NCBI GenBank assembly: GCA_035507035.1
Contig: DATJOJ010000022.1
Coordinates: 1 to 64,000, forward strand
Direction: 5' to 3'
DNA: 64,000 nucleotides
Source of the DNA: DATJOJ01 sp035507035
GTDB lineage: Bacteria > Acidobacteriota > Terriglobia > Terriglobales > Acidobacteriaceae
Shown: piece after piece, positions 9,117-15,707 of the stretch
How positions within the stretch are numbered: position 1 is the first letter of the stretch
Layout: every line of letters begins with the position of its first letter
The notes under the pieces: generated by a model
What the model saw: only the letters and a program-made list of their open reading frames with translations
Databases searched by the model: none
What the model was told of the DNA's origin: nothing
Made by a program: the position numbers and the translations under genes

Positions 9117-9380
9117 TCAGAACGGCTTCCGAATCACGATCTGATTCTCGTGGATGAAAAACTGCACAGAACACTGCAAAGAACCACAGATCACGGGCAG
9201 CAACCCGGCAATTTGCTTGCGCGTAATCAGGCCCAACGTACCGCAATCGGGACACGCTAAGACTGCCCAATAGGGATCGTCCTTCTCCCCGATTCGTCCT
9301 GCGTTCTCCAGAACGAACACCGTTCCCGGCGACATCTGCTCCGGAATCCACTCGCTCAAAACATCCAGTTCTGCAACCAT
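9117..9380 (-). CDS. Small protein with zinc-ribbon-like Cys residues
   Basis: This 87-residue protein has CPDCGTLGLIT (about 43-53) and a second pair CGSLQC (about 65-70), a spacing that suggests a single-zinc ribbon. It ends in a beta-strand-like SVQFFIHENQIVIRKPF. An AGGAGG site directly precedes the ATG, which makes it a credible gene despite its size. I do not recognise a named family. It is downstream of the MerR gene on the same strand. Confidence 0.55.
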   Translation of the reverse strand: MVAELDVLSEWIPEQMSPGTVFVLENAGRIGEKDDPYWAVLACPDCGTLGLITRKQIAGLLPVICGSLQCSVQFFIHENQIVIRKPF

Positions 9381-9437
9381 CTCGCCTCCTGGTTTAACCC
9401 GCGAATGTCAAACCAAACAATCCGGCTCACTTCCCTG

Positions 9438-9914
9438 CTATGAAGCCTGTTCCATCTTGCGTATCGAGCGAGACGTTGTCCTGCCGCTAGTTTTTTTTCC
9501 ACGCACTTCCGCCCGCACTTGCTTTACCGCATCGCTCAAACAAATGGCCAGCACGGGTTGACGCGCGTTCTTTAAGATGTCGACAATCTGACGCGGCGAA
9601 GTTTCCAGATAGATAGTCTTGCCGTCGGTCAACAGGTGATATTCCGATGCCCCGGTGACAGTGTGAGCCAGCCGCTTGCCGAATTCTCGCTGCAAGAAGC
9701 GCATCACCTTGCGCACGCGCTGGAGAGAAAATCCCTTGCGGCGCAACTCGCAGATGACGGCCACTTCGGCCAAGTCTTCCATTGAGTACAGGCGGCGATG
9801 GCCCTCCCTCGCGGGAACCACTACGCCGCGCTCGTCCCACCACTGCAGTTGCCGTGGCGTGATGCTGGTGAACTCAACCACTTCCCGAGATGTGAAGCAA
9901 TCTTGCATCTGCAA
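9438..9914 (-). CDS. MerR-family transcriptional regulator
   Basis: The protein has 158 residues. The first 70 form a winged helix-turn-helix of MerR type: FTSREVVEFTSITPRQLQWW, then the wing with GHRRLYSMEDL, then LRRKGFSLQRVRKVMRF leading into the dimer helix. The C-terminal part (about 75-140) has no cysteine cluster, so metal sensing of the classical MerR kind is unlikely. The last 20 residues are basic and Ser/Thr-rich. Two near-identical 15-bp palindromes lie directly upstream of the start (9921-9935 and 9946-9960), which fits autoregulation. Confidence 0.85.
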   Translation of the reverse strand: MQMQDCFTSREVVEFTSITPRQLQWWDERGVVVPAREGHRRLYSMEDLAEVAVICELRRKGFSLQRVRKVMRFLQREFGKRLAHTVTGASEYHLLTDGKTIYLETSPRQIVDILKNARQPVLAICLSDAVKQVRAEVRGKKTSGRTTSRSIRKMEQAS

Positions 9915-9920
9915 TGCCAG

Positions 9921-9960
9921 AATGTTTCAAACAATCTTCTGCAATAATGTTTTAAACATT
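9921..9960. promoter_or_regulatory. Two palindromic operator-like sites upstream of merR
   Basis: AATGTTTTAAACATT at 9946-9960 is a perfect 15-bp palindrome around a central T. AATGTTTCAAACAAT at 9921-9935 is the same site with one mismatch in symmetry. Centres are 25 bp apart. The proximal site ends 6 bp from the merR start codon. Inference: this is the regulator's own operator pair. Confidence 0.6.
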
Positions 9961-10012
9961 TTAGACTCAGGAAGATAGCTGTCAAGAAAACTTTCTGTGG
10001 AGAAAGGGGTAA

Positions 10013-10258
10013 CTAGGCGAGTTCCATGCTGTTGATTACTTCGACTGGAAAGCTGACGATTCCGCCGCCGACGAAATGCACGATCTCTAGGCGATCGCCA
10101 TCGCACAGGTTGGTTTCCGCCCATTGTGGGCGGGGAACAATCTCGCGATTAAGTTCCACGGCCACCCGATCCGCCTTCATCCCCAGCTCTCCCAGTAGCG
10201 CAGCCAGCGTGAGCGAATCTGCAAACTCGCGATCGTCGCCATTGATCTGGAGTTTCAT
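10013..10258 (-). CDS. thiS: ThiS-like sulfur carrier protein with C-terminal tail
   Basis: This 81-residue beta-grasp protein matches ThiS in layout: MKLQINGDDREF, a helix with LAALLGELGM, then VAVELNREIVPRPQW and DGDRLEIVHFVGGG. ThiS normally ends at Gly-Gly, which is adenylated and thiocarboxylated for thiazole synthesis. Here about 15 more residues (IVSFPVEVINSMELA) follow the glycines before the stop. It would therefore need trimming, as is known for QbsE-type carriers cut by a JAMM protease, or it may be a drifted copy. No thiG or other thi gene is in the window. Confidence 0.6.
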   Translation of the reverse strand: MKLQINGDDREFADSLTLAALLGELGMKADRVAVELNREIVPRPQWAETNLCDGDRLEIVHFVGGGIVSFPVEVINSMELA

Positions 10259-10319
10259 CTGAAGAATTCTCGCAGGTTCGAAGCGCTGGAGACAAATGGA
10301 AAACTGGCGGACGGCCGGA

Positions 10320-10781
10320 TCACGTAACCGCGATTTGACCCGGAGGCGTCACAAGTGGAGGATTCGTAATTCGCATGAAAACTTGCTCGTTACGAGCAAT
10401 AGCGGCCTGAATTTTCGGGAACAGCCCATTGAACGCCAGTCGAGACTGTAATACTGCCGCGTCGCCCTGCTGGCTTCCCACCAAAATACATCCTTCGGTA
10501 TCTGCGGCGACGTTGCCGGAATGAATTCGCACTCCCGCAAAACCGGGCACATCCACAAGAAGCGGCAACAATCTCTTGAATCGCGCAGATCTGGTGACGA
10601 TCAGCCGGTACGTTCCGCTTGGAATTGCGGTTTCCCCGTCAACTTTCCATTTTTCGACAGCGAGTTCAGGAACTTCCCGAACTACATCTTCCAGGGTAAA
10701 ACATTCGAACTCGCCATCGACGTAGAGGGATCCGAGAGTGCATCCGTTGGCGCTGGGCTCGCGTCTGACTTCGAGTAGCAT
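10320..10781 (-). CDS. DUF5675 family protein
   Basis: This 153-residue protein has the family landmarks FTLEDVVRE, GETAIPSGTYRL, a central VPGFAGVRIHSGN and DTEGCILVG. The conserved His, Asp and Cys of the last two motifs suggest an enzyme active site, reminiscent of L,D-transpeptidase-like folds, but the activity of DUF5675 is not established. There is no signal peptide. The family is common in phages and next to secretion or baseplate genes; here its downstream neighbour is the thiS-like gene and its upstream neighbour an unrecognised protein. Confidence 0.7.
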   Translation of the reverse strand: MLLEVRREPSANGCTLGSLYVDGEFECFTLEDVVREVPELAVEKWKVDGETAIPSGTYRLIVTRSARFKRLLPLLVDVPGFAGVRIHSGNVAADTEGCILVGSQQGDAAVLQSRLAFNGLFPKIQAAIARNEQVFMRITNPPLVTPPGQIAVT

Positions 10782-10802
10782 CCCGGCCTTCTCAAGCTCG
10801 AG

Positions 10803-11393
10803 CTAGGCTTCGACTTTTCGCAATTGAAACTTTCGGGTAACAGTCCGGCCCGTATAGCTGGCTTGGACCAGAATGGCGGAGTCCGGCAGGGACGATTCGT
10901 CCACGTCAATTTTCATTTCTGAGTCGCCACTTCTGCCGGTCGTCACCTGCGTGTAAAACGGGGCAGCATCGGGACGCGCAAAACGAACCGTGATCCTCGC
11001 GCCTTCAACCCCGACCCCTCCGTCGGTCACTCGAAGACGAAGCAGTAACTGGCGCTCGGAATGAACTGAGTCCGCATTCTGCCACGCGACATCAAGTTCC
11101 TTAATCGCGGCAAGCGATTCCGCAGTCTCGCGCTTGTCGAGCACCGATTCCAGTCGTCCTTCGCGGATGGCATCCAGAACCAGGCGGTGCTGATCGCGCA
11201 ACGCTTGCTCTTTGCGCTGATCGGTGAAAGTCGAGTCCGAACTTCTGTCCGCGTACGACGTGGCGCGCTTACCCACGCAGTGGCCGCGGACGAACACCTG
11301 TGTCTGCAGGACTTTCTCGCTCTCACGGGCTTCGCTTTGCACGTGATAGACCGTGTCTTCCTGCTTCACGTCGGTATTGAACCCAAAAATCAT
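10803..11393 (-). CDS. Unrecognised protein with C-terminal beta domain
   Basis: The protein has 196 residues. The N-terminal third has VYHVQSEARESEKVLQTQVF, which may be a small beta domain. The middle is a charged helical segment (about 55-105). The C-terminal 90 residues look like an immunoglobulin-type beta sandwich (LLRLRVTDGGVGVEGARITV, then VQASYTGRTVTRKFQLRKV). No signal peptide is seen. I do not recognise it. It is the first gene of the minus-strand run that continues with the DUF5675 and thiS-like genes, and is divergent from the nuo operon. Confidence 0.6.
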   Translation of the reverse strand: MIFGFNTDVKQEDTVYHVQSEARESEKVLQTQVFVRGHCVGKRATSYADRSSDSTFTDQRKEQALRDQHRLVLDAIREGRLESVLDKRETAESLAAIKELDVAWQNADSVHSERQLLLRLRVTDGGVGVEGARITVRFARPDAAPFYTQVTTGRSGDSEMKIDVDESSLPDSAILVQASYTGRTVTRKFQLRKVEA

Positions 11394-11467
11394 TTAGTCC
11401 TAATCGCGTACAGAATGTATTTTCCGGTAATCTCGTGTGACAGACAGGTAAATATACCTGCGCTCGC

Positions 11468-11497
11468 TTGACACCTTGTCGTTGCGAACTCTAACCT
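11468..11497 (+). promoter_or_regulatory. Possible promoter of the nuo operon
   Basis: A perfect TTGACA -35 at 11468-11473 is followed after 18 bp by TAACCT at 11492-11497, a weak -10. TAGAAT at 11497-11502 is the better -10 sequence but is too far from the -35. The nuoA start is at 11544. Confidence 0.35.
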
Positions 11498-11543
11498 AGA
11501 ATGTTTCCCTGTTACTTGGCTGCGAATTATATCTAGCACGATT

Positions 11544-11942
11544 ATGCCGGACAATTACTTCGCGCGCTACCTGCCCCTCCTGCTTCACTTCATCGTAGCA
11601 GGCGGGCTGGCGACTGCCATCGTTTTGCTTTCCTGGCTGATCGGATATCGGCGTCCGACGCGGGCCAAAATGTCTCCCTATGAATGCGGCATGACCCCCG
11701 TGGGCGACGCCCGGCAACGCTTTTCCGTAAAGTTCTACATGGTCGCCATGCTGTTCATTCTCTTCGATGTGGAGGCTGTTTTTCTTTATCCCTGGGCGGT
11801 AATTTTGCGTGACCTCAGGATGTTCGGGTTCTGGGAGATGCTGGTGTATATCGCCATCGTTCTGGTTGGTTATTTTTACATCTGGAAAAAGGGTGCTCTT
11901 GACTGGGGCACCAGTGTATCTCCAAGAAGAGGTCAGGTTTAA
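11544..11942 (+). CDS. nuoA: NADH-quinone oxidoreductase subunit A
   Basis: NuoA is a small membrane subunit at the junction of the peripheral and membrane arms of complex I. The 132 residues have three membrane helices (about 9-30, 65-85, 92-112). The conserved loop carries the SPYECGM motif with its Cys (about residue 49), and the second helix holds FDVEAVFLYPWA with the conserved acidic pair. It is the first gene of the nuo cluster. The stop codon directly abuts the nuoC start, where nuoB is expected in most operons. Confidence 0.95.
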   Translation: MPDNYFARYLPLLLHFIVAGGLATAIVLLSWLIGYRRPTRAKMSPYECGMTPVGDARQRFSVKFYMVAMLFILFDVEAVFLYPWAVILRDLRMFGFWEMLVYIAIVLVGYFYIWKKGALDWGTSVSPRRGQV

Positions 11943-12440
11943 ATGGCCATCGCTCCCCCGATTACTTCGATTGAGCAGTTGAAGGGTCATCCTGCGATTG
12001 CCCGCCTGCAACAATGGAATCCTGCGGTGATTGAGGCAGTCAAGTTCGACCGCGAGGAGATGAGCATTACGGTCGAACGTTCCGCGTTGCGCGAGGCTTG
12101 CGCGATTCTGCGCGATGATCCGACCTGCTCGTTCAACTATCTCTCCGATGTCACTTGCGTTGACTGGTATCCGTCCGAACCGCGGTTTGAAGTCATCTAT
12201 CACCTGTTGTCGATTCCGCAAAAAGAGCGGGTCCGCTTGAAAGTTCGCCTTGCCGGGGATGCACCTGCGGTGGAATCCATCACCTCCGTATGGCCTTCGG
12301 CTAATTTTTTCGAACGCGAAGTGTTTGACCTGTTCGGCGTGCGCTTTACGGGACACCCCTATCTGCGGCGAATTCAAATGCCAGAGAATTGGGAAGGGCA
12401 TCCGCTAAGAAAAGATTATCCGGTGGAGGGCTACCGCTAG
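11943..12440 (+). CDS. nuoC: NADH-quinone oxidoreductase subunit C
   Basis: NuoC is a 30-kDa-type peripheral subunit of the quinone module. The 165 residues contain FNYLSDVTCVDWYP, FEVIYHLLSIPQKERVRLKV and the family signature SANFFEREVFDLFGVRFTGHP, followed by LRRIQMPENWEGHPLRKDYP. It is a separate protein, not the NuoCD fusion of enterobacteria. It starts one base after the nuoA stop and its stop codon overlaps the nuoD GTG (TAGTG), so translation is probably coupled. Confidence 0.96.
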   Translation: MAIAPPITSIEQLKGHPAIARLQQWNPAVIEAVKFDREEMSITVERSALREACAILRDDPTCSFNYLSDVTCVDWYPSEPRFEVIYHLLSIPQKERVRLKVRLAGDAPAVESITSVWPSANFFEREVFDLFGVRFTGHPYLRRIQMPENWEGHPLRKDYPVEGYR

Positions 12441-13645
12441 TGGCACATCTCTCTGCCACGCCCGTGCTGGACCCCGGCCAGGACCGCACCATGATCCTGA
12501 ACATGGGTCCGCAACATCCCTCGACTCACGGCGTTTTGCGCGTGCTGCTGGAGATCGACGGCGAAAACGTCGTGCGCATCATGCCGGATATCGGCTACCT
12601 GCACACCGGCATTGAGAAGACCTGCGAAGCTAAGTTCTATCAGCAAGTCGTGCCCCTGACTGATCGCATCGACTACCTCTGCCCGATGACCAACAATCTG
12701 TGCTACGCGCTGGCGGTCGAGAAACTGCTCGGACTGGAGATTCCGCCGAAAGCACAGTGGCTGCGAGTGATGCTGAATGAACTGACGCGGATCAATTCGC
12801 ATCTGGTCTGGCTGGGTACGCATGCGATGGATATTGGCGCGCTCACCGTCTTTCTCTACTGCTTCCGCGAGCGCGAGGACATTCTTCGCCTCTTCGAGGC
12901 GGTCAGCGGCCAGCGCATGATGACTTCATATTTCCGCATTGGCGGCGTGGCGCTGGAGCCGCCGCTGGGTTTTTTTGATCGCGTCCGCGCCTTCGCTGAC
13001 ACTTTCCCGTCTAAAGTTGACGAATACGAGAACCTGCTGACGGGAAACCCGATTTGGGTAATGCGAACCAAAGGCGTGGCGAAAATTACCGCCGAAGACG
13101 CGATTGCGTTGGGCGCAAGCGGTCCTACGCTGCGCGGCAGCGGAGTGGATATCGATTTACGCCGCGACATGCCCTATTCCGGCTACGAGAATTTCAAATT
13201 CAAAGTGCCGGTCGCAACTGAAGGTGACGTGTTTGCCCGATATATCTGCCGCGTGCAGGAACTGCGGGAGTCGATTGGGATTGTGAGGCAGGCTCTCGAT
13301 GGCATGCCCGAAGGACCGATCAAGGCCAACGCTCCCAAAGTCGTGCTCCCAGATCGCGAGAAAATGAAGACGCAGATGGAAGCGCTCATTTATCACTTTA
13401 AAATCATTACTGAGGGGTTTGCGGTTCCAGCGGGCGAGGTTTATCAGGCCGTCGAGTCGCCGCGCGGCGAAATGGGCTACTACGTGGTCAGCGACGGCAC
13501 CGCCAAGCCCTATCGCGTGCACATGCGGTCGGCCTGCCTGGCGAATCTGCAGTTGTTGCAAAAAATGTGTGAAGGCAAACTAATTGCCGATGTCGTCGCT
13601 GCGATCGGCAGCATCGATATTGTGTTGGGGGAAATCGACCGATAG
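12440..13645 (+). CDS. nuoD: NADH-quinone oxidoreductase subunit D
   Basis: NuoD is a 49-kDa-type subunit that, with NuoB, forms the quinone pocket. The protein has 401 residues from the GTG at 12440. Motifs are LNMGPQHPSTHGVLR, DIGYLHTGIEKTCE, TDRIDYLCPMTNN, GTHAMDIGALTVF, and the C-terminal DIVLGEIDR. The GTG start is chosen because it overlaps the nuoC stop and fits the family length; an upstream in-frame ATG at 12389 would lie deep inside nuoC. The gene is followed by a 99-bp gap holding a long hairpin. Confidence 0.96.
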   Translation: MAHLSATPVLDPGQDRTMILNMGPQHPSTHGVLRVLLEIDGENVVRIMPDIGYLHTGIEKTCEAKFYQQVVPLTDRIDYLCPMTNNLCYALAVEKLLGLEIPPKAQWLRVMLNELTRINSHLVWLGTHAMDIGALTVFLYCFREREDILRLFEAVSGQRMMTSYFRIGGVALEPPLGFFDRVRAFADTFPSKVDEYENLLTGNPIWVMRTKGVAKITAEDAIALGASGPTLRGSGVDIDLRRDMPYSGYENFKFKVPVATEGDVFARYICRVQELRESIGIVRQALDGMPEGPIKANAPKVVLPDREKMKTQMEALIYHFKIITEGFAVPAGEVYQAVESPRGEMGYYVVSDGTAKPYRVHMRSACLANLQLLQKMCEGKLIADVVAAIGSIDIVLGEIDR

Positions 13646-13648
13646 AAA

Positions 13649-13746
13649 ATTTTGTAATCTGGTAATTGGGTAATTTTGTGATTTTTTCGCTTCCGATGCA
13701 GCTTGCGTGAAAGTTACGAAATTGCCCAATTACAAAATTACAAAAT
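13649..13746 (+). repeat. Long inverted repeat across the nuoE start codon
   Basis: The left arm (13649-13681) and right arm (13714-13746) are 33 nt each. In RNA they pair with only two true mismatches plus three G-U pairs around a 32-nt loop. The right arm ends on the first two bases of the nuoE ATG. No ribosome-binding site is seen before nuoE. It is either a start-masking leader or a dispersed intergenic repeat. Confidence 0.75.
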
Positions 13747-14227
13747 GAAATTTTCTGATGAGTTCGAACAGCGTTTCGCCGAGATGCTTACGCATTACCC
13801 GACGAAGCGTTCAGCCCTGGTTCCGACTCTGCTTTACGCCCAGGATGAAGTCGGCTACCTGAGCGACGAGGTTATCCACGAACTTGCCGAGCGCGTAGGT
13901 TTGACCGAACTCGAAGTCCGAAACGTGATCAGCTATTACTCGATGCTGACCACCGAACCGCGAGGTAAGTTTAACGTGCAGGTCTGCACCAATATTGCCT
14001 GCTTACTGCGCGGCGGAGAACAAATTCTAGAACACTGCAAAGCAAAACTAGGCGTTCCGAATAAAGGCATTACGCCGGACGGTCTGTTCTCCGTCGAAGA
14101 GGTGGAGTGTATCGGCGCTTGTAGTTGGGCGCCTGCCGTCCAGGTTAACTATGATTTTCACGAGAACCTGACCGAAGAAAAGATGGATAAGGTTTTGGAC
14201 GAGTACAAACGGAAAGGAACGCAGTAA
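13745..14227 (+). CDS. nuoE: NADH-quinone oxidoreductase subunit E
   Basis: NuoE is a 24-kDa-type subunit of the NADH module carrying the N1a [2Fe-2S] cluster. The protein has 160 residues from the ATG at 13745. The cluster ligands are the Cys residues in VCTNIACLLRGG and the later ECIGACSWAPAVQVN. The N-terminal helical part contains LVPTLLYAQDEVGYLS. The start 13745 begins the conserved MKFSDEFEQRF; an in-frame TTG at 13703 would translate through the inverted repeat and is rejected. The start codon is part of that repeat. Confidence 0.95.
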   Translation: MKFSDEFEQRFAEMLTHYPTKRSALVPTLLYAQDEVGYLSDEVIHELAERVGLTELEVRNVISYYSMLTTEPRGKFNVQVCTNIACLLRGGEQILEHCKAKLGVPNKGITPDGLFSVEEVECIGACSWAPAVQVNYDFHENLTEEKMDKVLDEYKRKGTQ

Positions 14228-14231
14228 AGGA

Positions 14232-14282
14232 ATTGAATCATTGAGAGATTGATTCAATGAGTCAATCTCTCAATCACTCAAT
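14232..14282 (+). repeat. Inverted repeat directly before nuoF
   Basis: Two 21-nt arms (14232-14252 and 14262-14282) pair with two mismatches around a 9-nt loop. The 3' arm ends 6 nt before the nuoF ATG. The sequence is unrelated to the repeat before nuoE and is built from variations of ATTGA. No ribosome-binding site is seen. Confidence 0.7.
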
Positions 14283-14288
14283 CAGAAA

Positions 14289-15602
14289 ATGGCTGACCTG
14301 GTTTCCCATCCCGACGAGGTGAAAGTCGTCTCCAAGCGCTTTGGCAAAGGTGCGACCGATATTGACCGCTACGTCGCGCTCGACGGCTATAAAGCCGTGC
14401 AGAAAGCCCTCGCCATGAAGCCGGAAGACATTATCACGCAGGTCAAAGATTCCGGCTTGCGTGGGCGCGGCGGCGCAGGATTCAACACGGGCTTGAAGTG
14501 GTCCTTTGTTCCCAAGCAGTCCGCGAAACCGAAATATATTCTCTGCAACGGAGACGAGAGCGAGCCTGGCACCTGCAAAGACCGGTTGATCTTCGAACAC
14601 GATCCCCACGCAGTGATTGAAGGTGTGATGATCGCAGGCATCGCCGTGGGCGCGCACACGGGCTACATCTACATTCGCGGCGAATATCGCTATCTATCGA
14701 ACATCATGCAGAAGGCGATTCGCGACGCCTACGCCAAAGGATTTCTCGGCAAGAACATTTTCGGCAGCGGTTACGACTTCGATGTCTACTGGCACGGTGG
14801 AGCGGGCGCGTACGAAGTTGGCGAAGAATCGGCGCTGATGGAATCGCTCGAGGGCAAGCGCGGCATACCTCGCATTCGGCCGCCGTTCCCTGCCGTGGTC
14901 GGTTTATGGGGTGGTCCAACCGTCATCAACAATGCCGAAACGCTCGCCAGCGTACCGCCGATCATTCTCGGCGGCGCGGACTGGTTCGCCAAGCTGGGTC
15001 CTCCCAAGAACGGCGGCACCAGACTGTTTTGTTTGAGTGGGCATTTAAACAAGCCTGGCGTATACGAACTGCCCATGGGATACAACCTCAAAAAGATGAT
15101 TTACGACGTCGGCGGCGGTATCCCCAATGGGCGCGCTCTCAAGGCGGTTGTGCCCGGCGGTTCGAGTTGCCCGCTTTTGACCGCCGACGAAATCGACGTC
15201 TCCATGGATTTCGATTCCATGATGAAAGCCGGGTCCATGCTGGGCTCCGGCGGTTTGGTCGCGGTCGATGATACGACCTGCATGGTGAAATTCGCGCTGC
15301 GCATCATGAAGTTTTACAAGCACGAGAGCTGCGGCTGGTGCATCCCTTGCCGCGAAGGAACCGACTGGATCGAGAAGACACTGACTCGCTTCCATGCCGG
15401 CGGAGGCTTGAAGAAAGATATCGACAATATTCAATATCTTTCAGAAAACATGCTGGGCCGGACGTTTTGTCCGTTAGGCGACGCGGCCGCCATGCCGACC
15501 ATATCGATCGTTAAAAAGTTCAGAAAAGAATTCGAAGATCACCTGGAAGGCAAGCCATGTCCGTTTGAGAAGGCGGGCACCCGGGAACTGGTTACAGCGT
15601 AG
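14289..15602 (+). CDS. nuoF: NADH-quinone oxidoreductase subunit F
   Basis: NuoF is the 51-kDa-type subunit that binds NADH and FMN and holds the N3 [4Fe-4S] cluster. The protein has 437 residues. The nucleotide-binding stretch has GLRGRGGAGFNTGLKW and ILCNGDESEPGTCKDR. The Gly-rich GAYEVGEESALMESLEGKRG follows. The N3 ligands are in ESCGWCIPCREGTDW plus the Cys in GRTFCPLGDAAAMP. It pairs with NuoE and NuoG. The start is at the edge of an inverted repeat. Confidence 0.97.
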   Translation: MADLVSHPDEVKVVSKRFGKGATDIDRYVALDGYKAVQKALAMKPEDIITQVKDSGLRGRGGAGFNTGLKWSFVPKQSAKPKYILCNGDESEPGTCKDRLIFEHDPHAVIEGVMIAGIAVGAHTGYIYIRGEYRYLSNIMQKAIRDAYAKGFLGKNIFGSGYDFDVYWHGGAGAYEVGEESALMESLEGKRGIPRIRPPFPAVVGLWGGPTVINNAETLASVPPIILGGADWFAKLGPPKNGGTRLFCLSGHLNKPGVYELPMGYNLKKMIYDVGGGIPNGRALKAVVPGGSSCPLLTADEIDVSMDFDSMMKAGSMLGSGGLVAVDDTTCMVKFALRIMKFYKHESCGWCIPCREGTDWIEKTLTRFHAGGGLKKDIDNIQYLSENMLGRTFCPLGDAAAMPTISIVKKFRKEFEDHLEGKPCPFEKAGTRELVTA

Positions 15603-15617
15603 CGTCGTCGCCGGCCG

Positions 15618-15658
15618 TTGGCAAAGCCGCAATCCACGTGGCTGTGCGATTTTGCCAA
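15618..15658 (+). repeat. Inverted repeat in the nuoF-nuoG gap
   Basis: TTGGCAAAGCCGCA (15618-15631) and TGCGATTTTGCCAA (15645-15658) pair over 14 positions with two mismatches around a 13-nt loop. The gap of 105 bp between nuoF and nuoG holds no gene. Confidence 0.55.
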
Positions 15659-15707
15659 GGACCAAGCGACCAGCGACGGTCTTAGCGAAGGACGAACGAC
15701 GATTTCT

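Noticed and set aside
11496..12401. 301-codon open frame on the minus strand
   Set aside because: It is antisense to nuoA and nuoC, both with full family signatures.
13703..13744. Upstream TTG start for nuoE
   Set aside because: It would translate the right arm of the inverted repeat into low-complexity residues; the family N-terminus begins at 13745.
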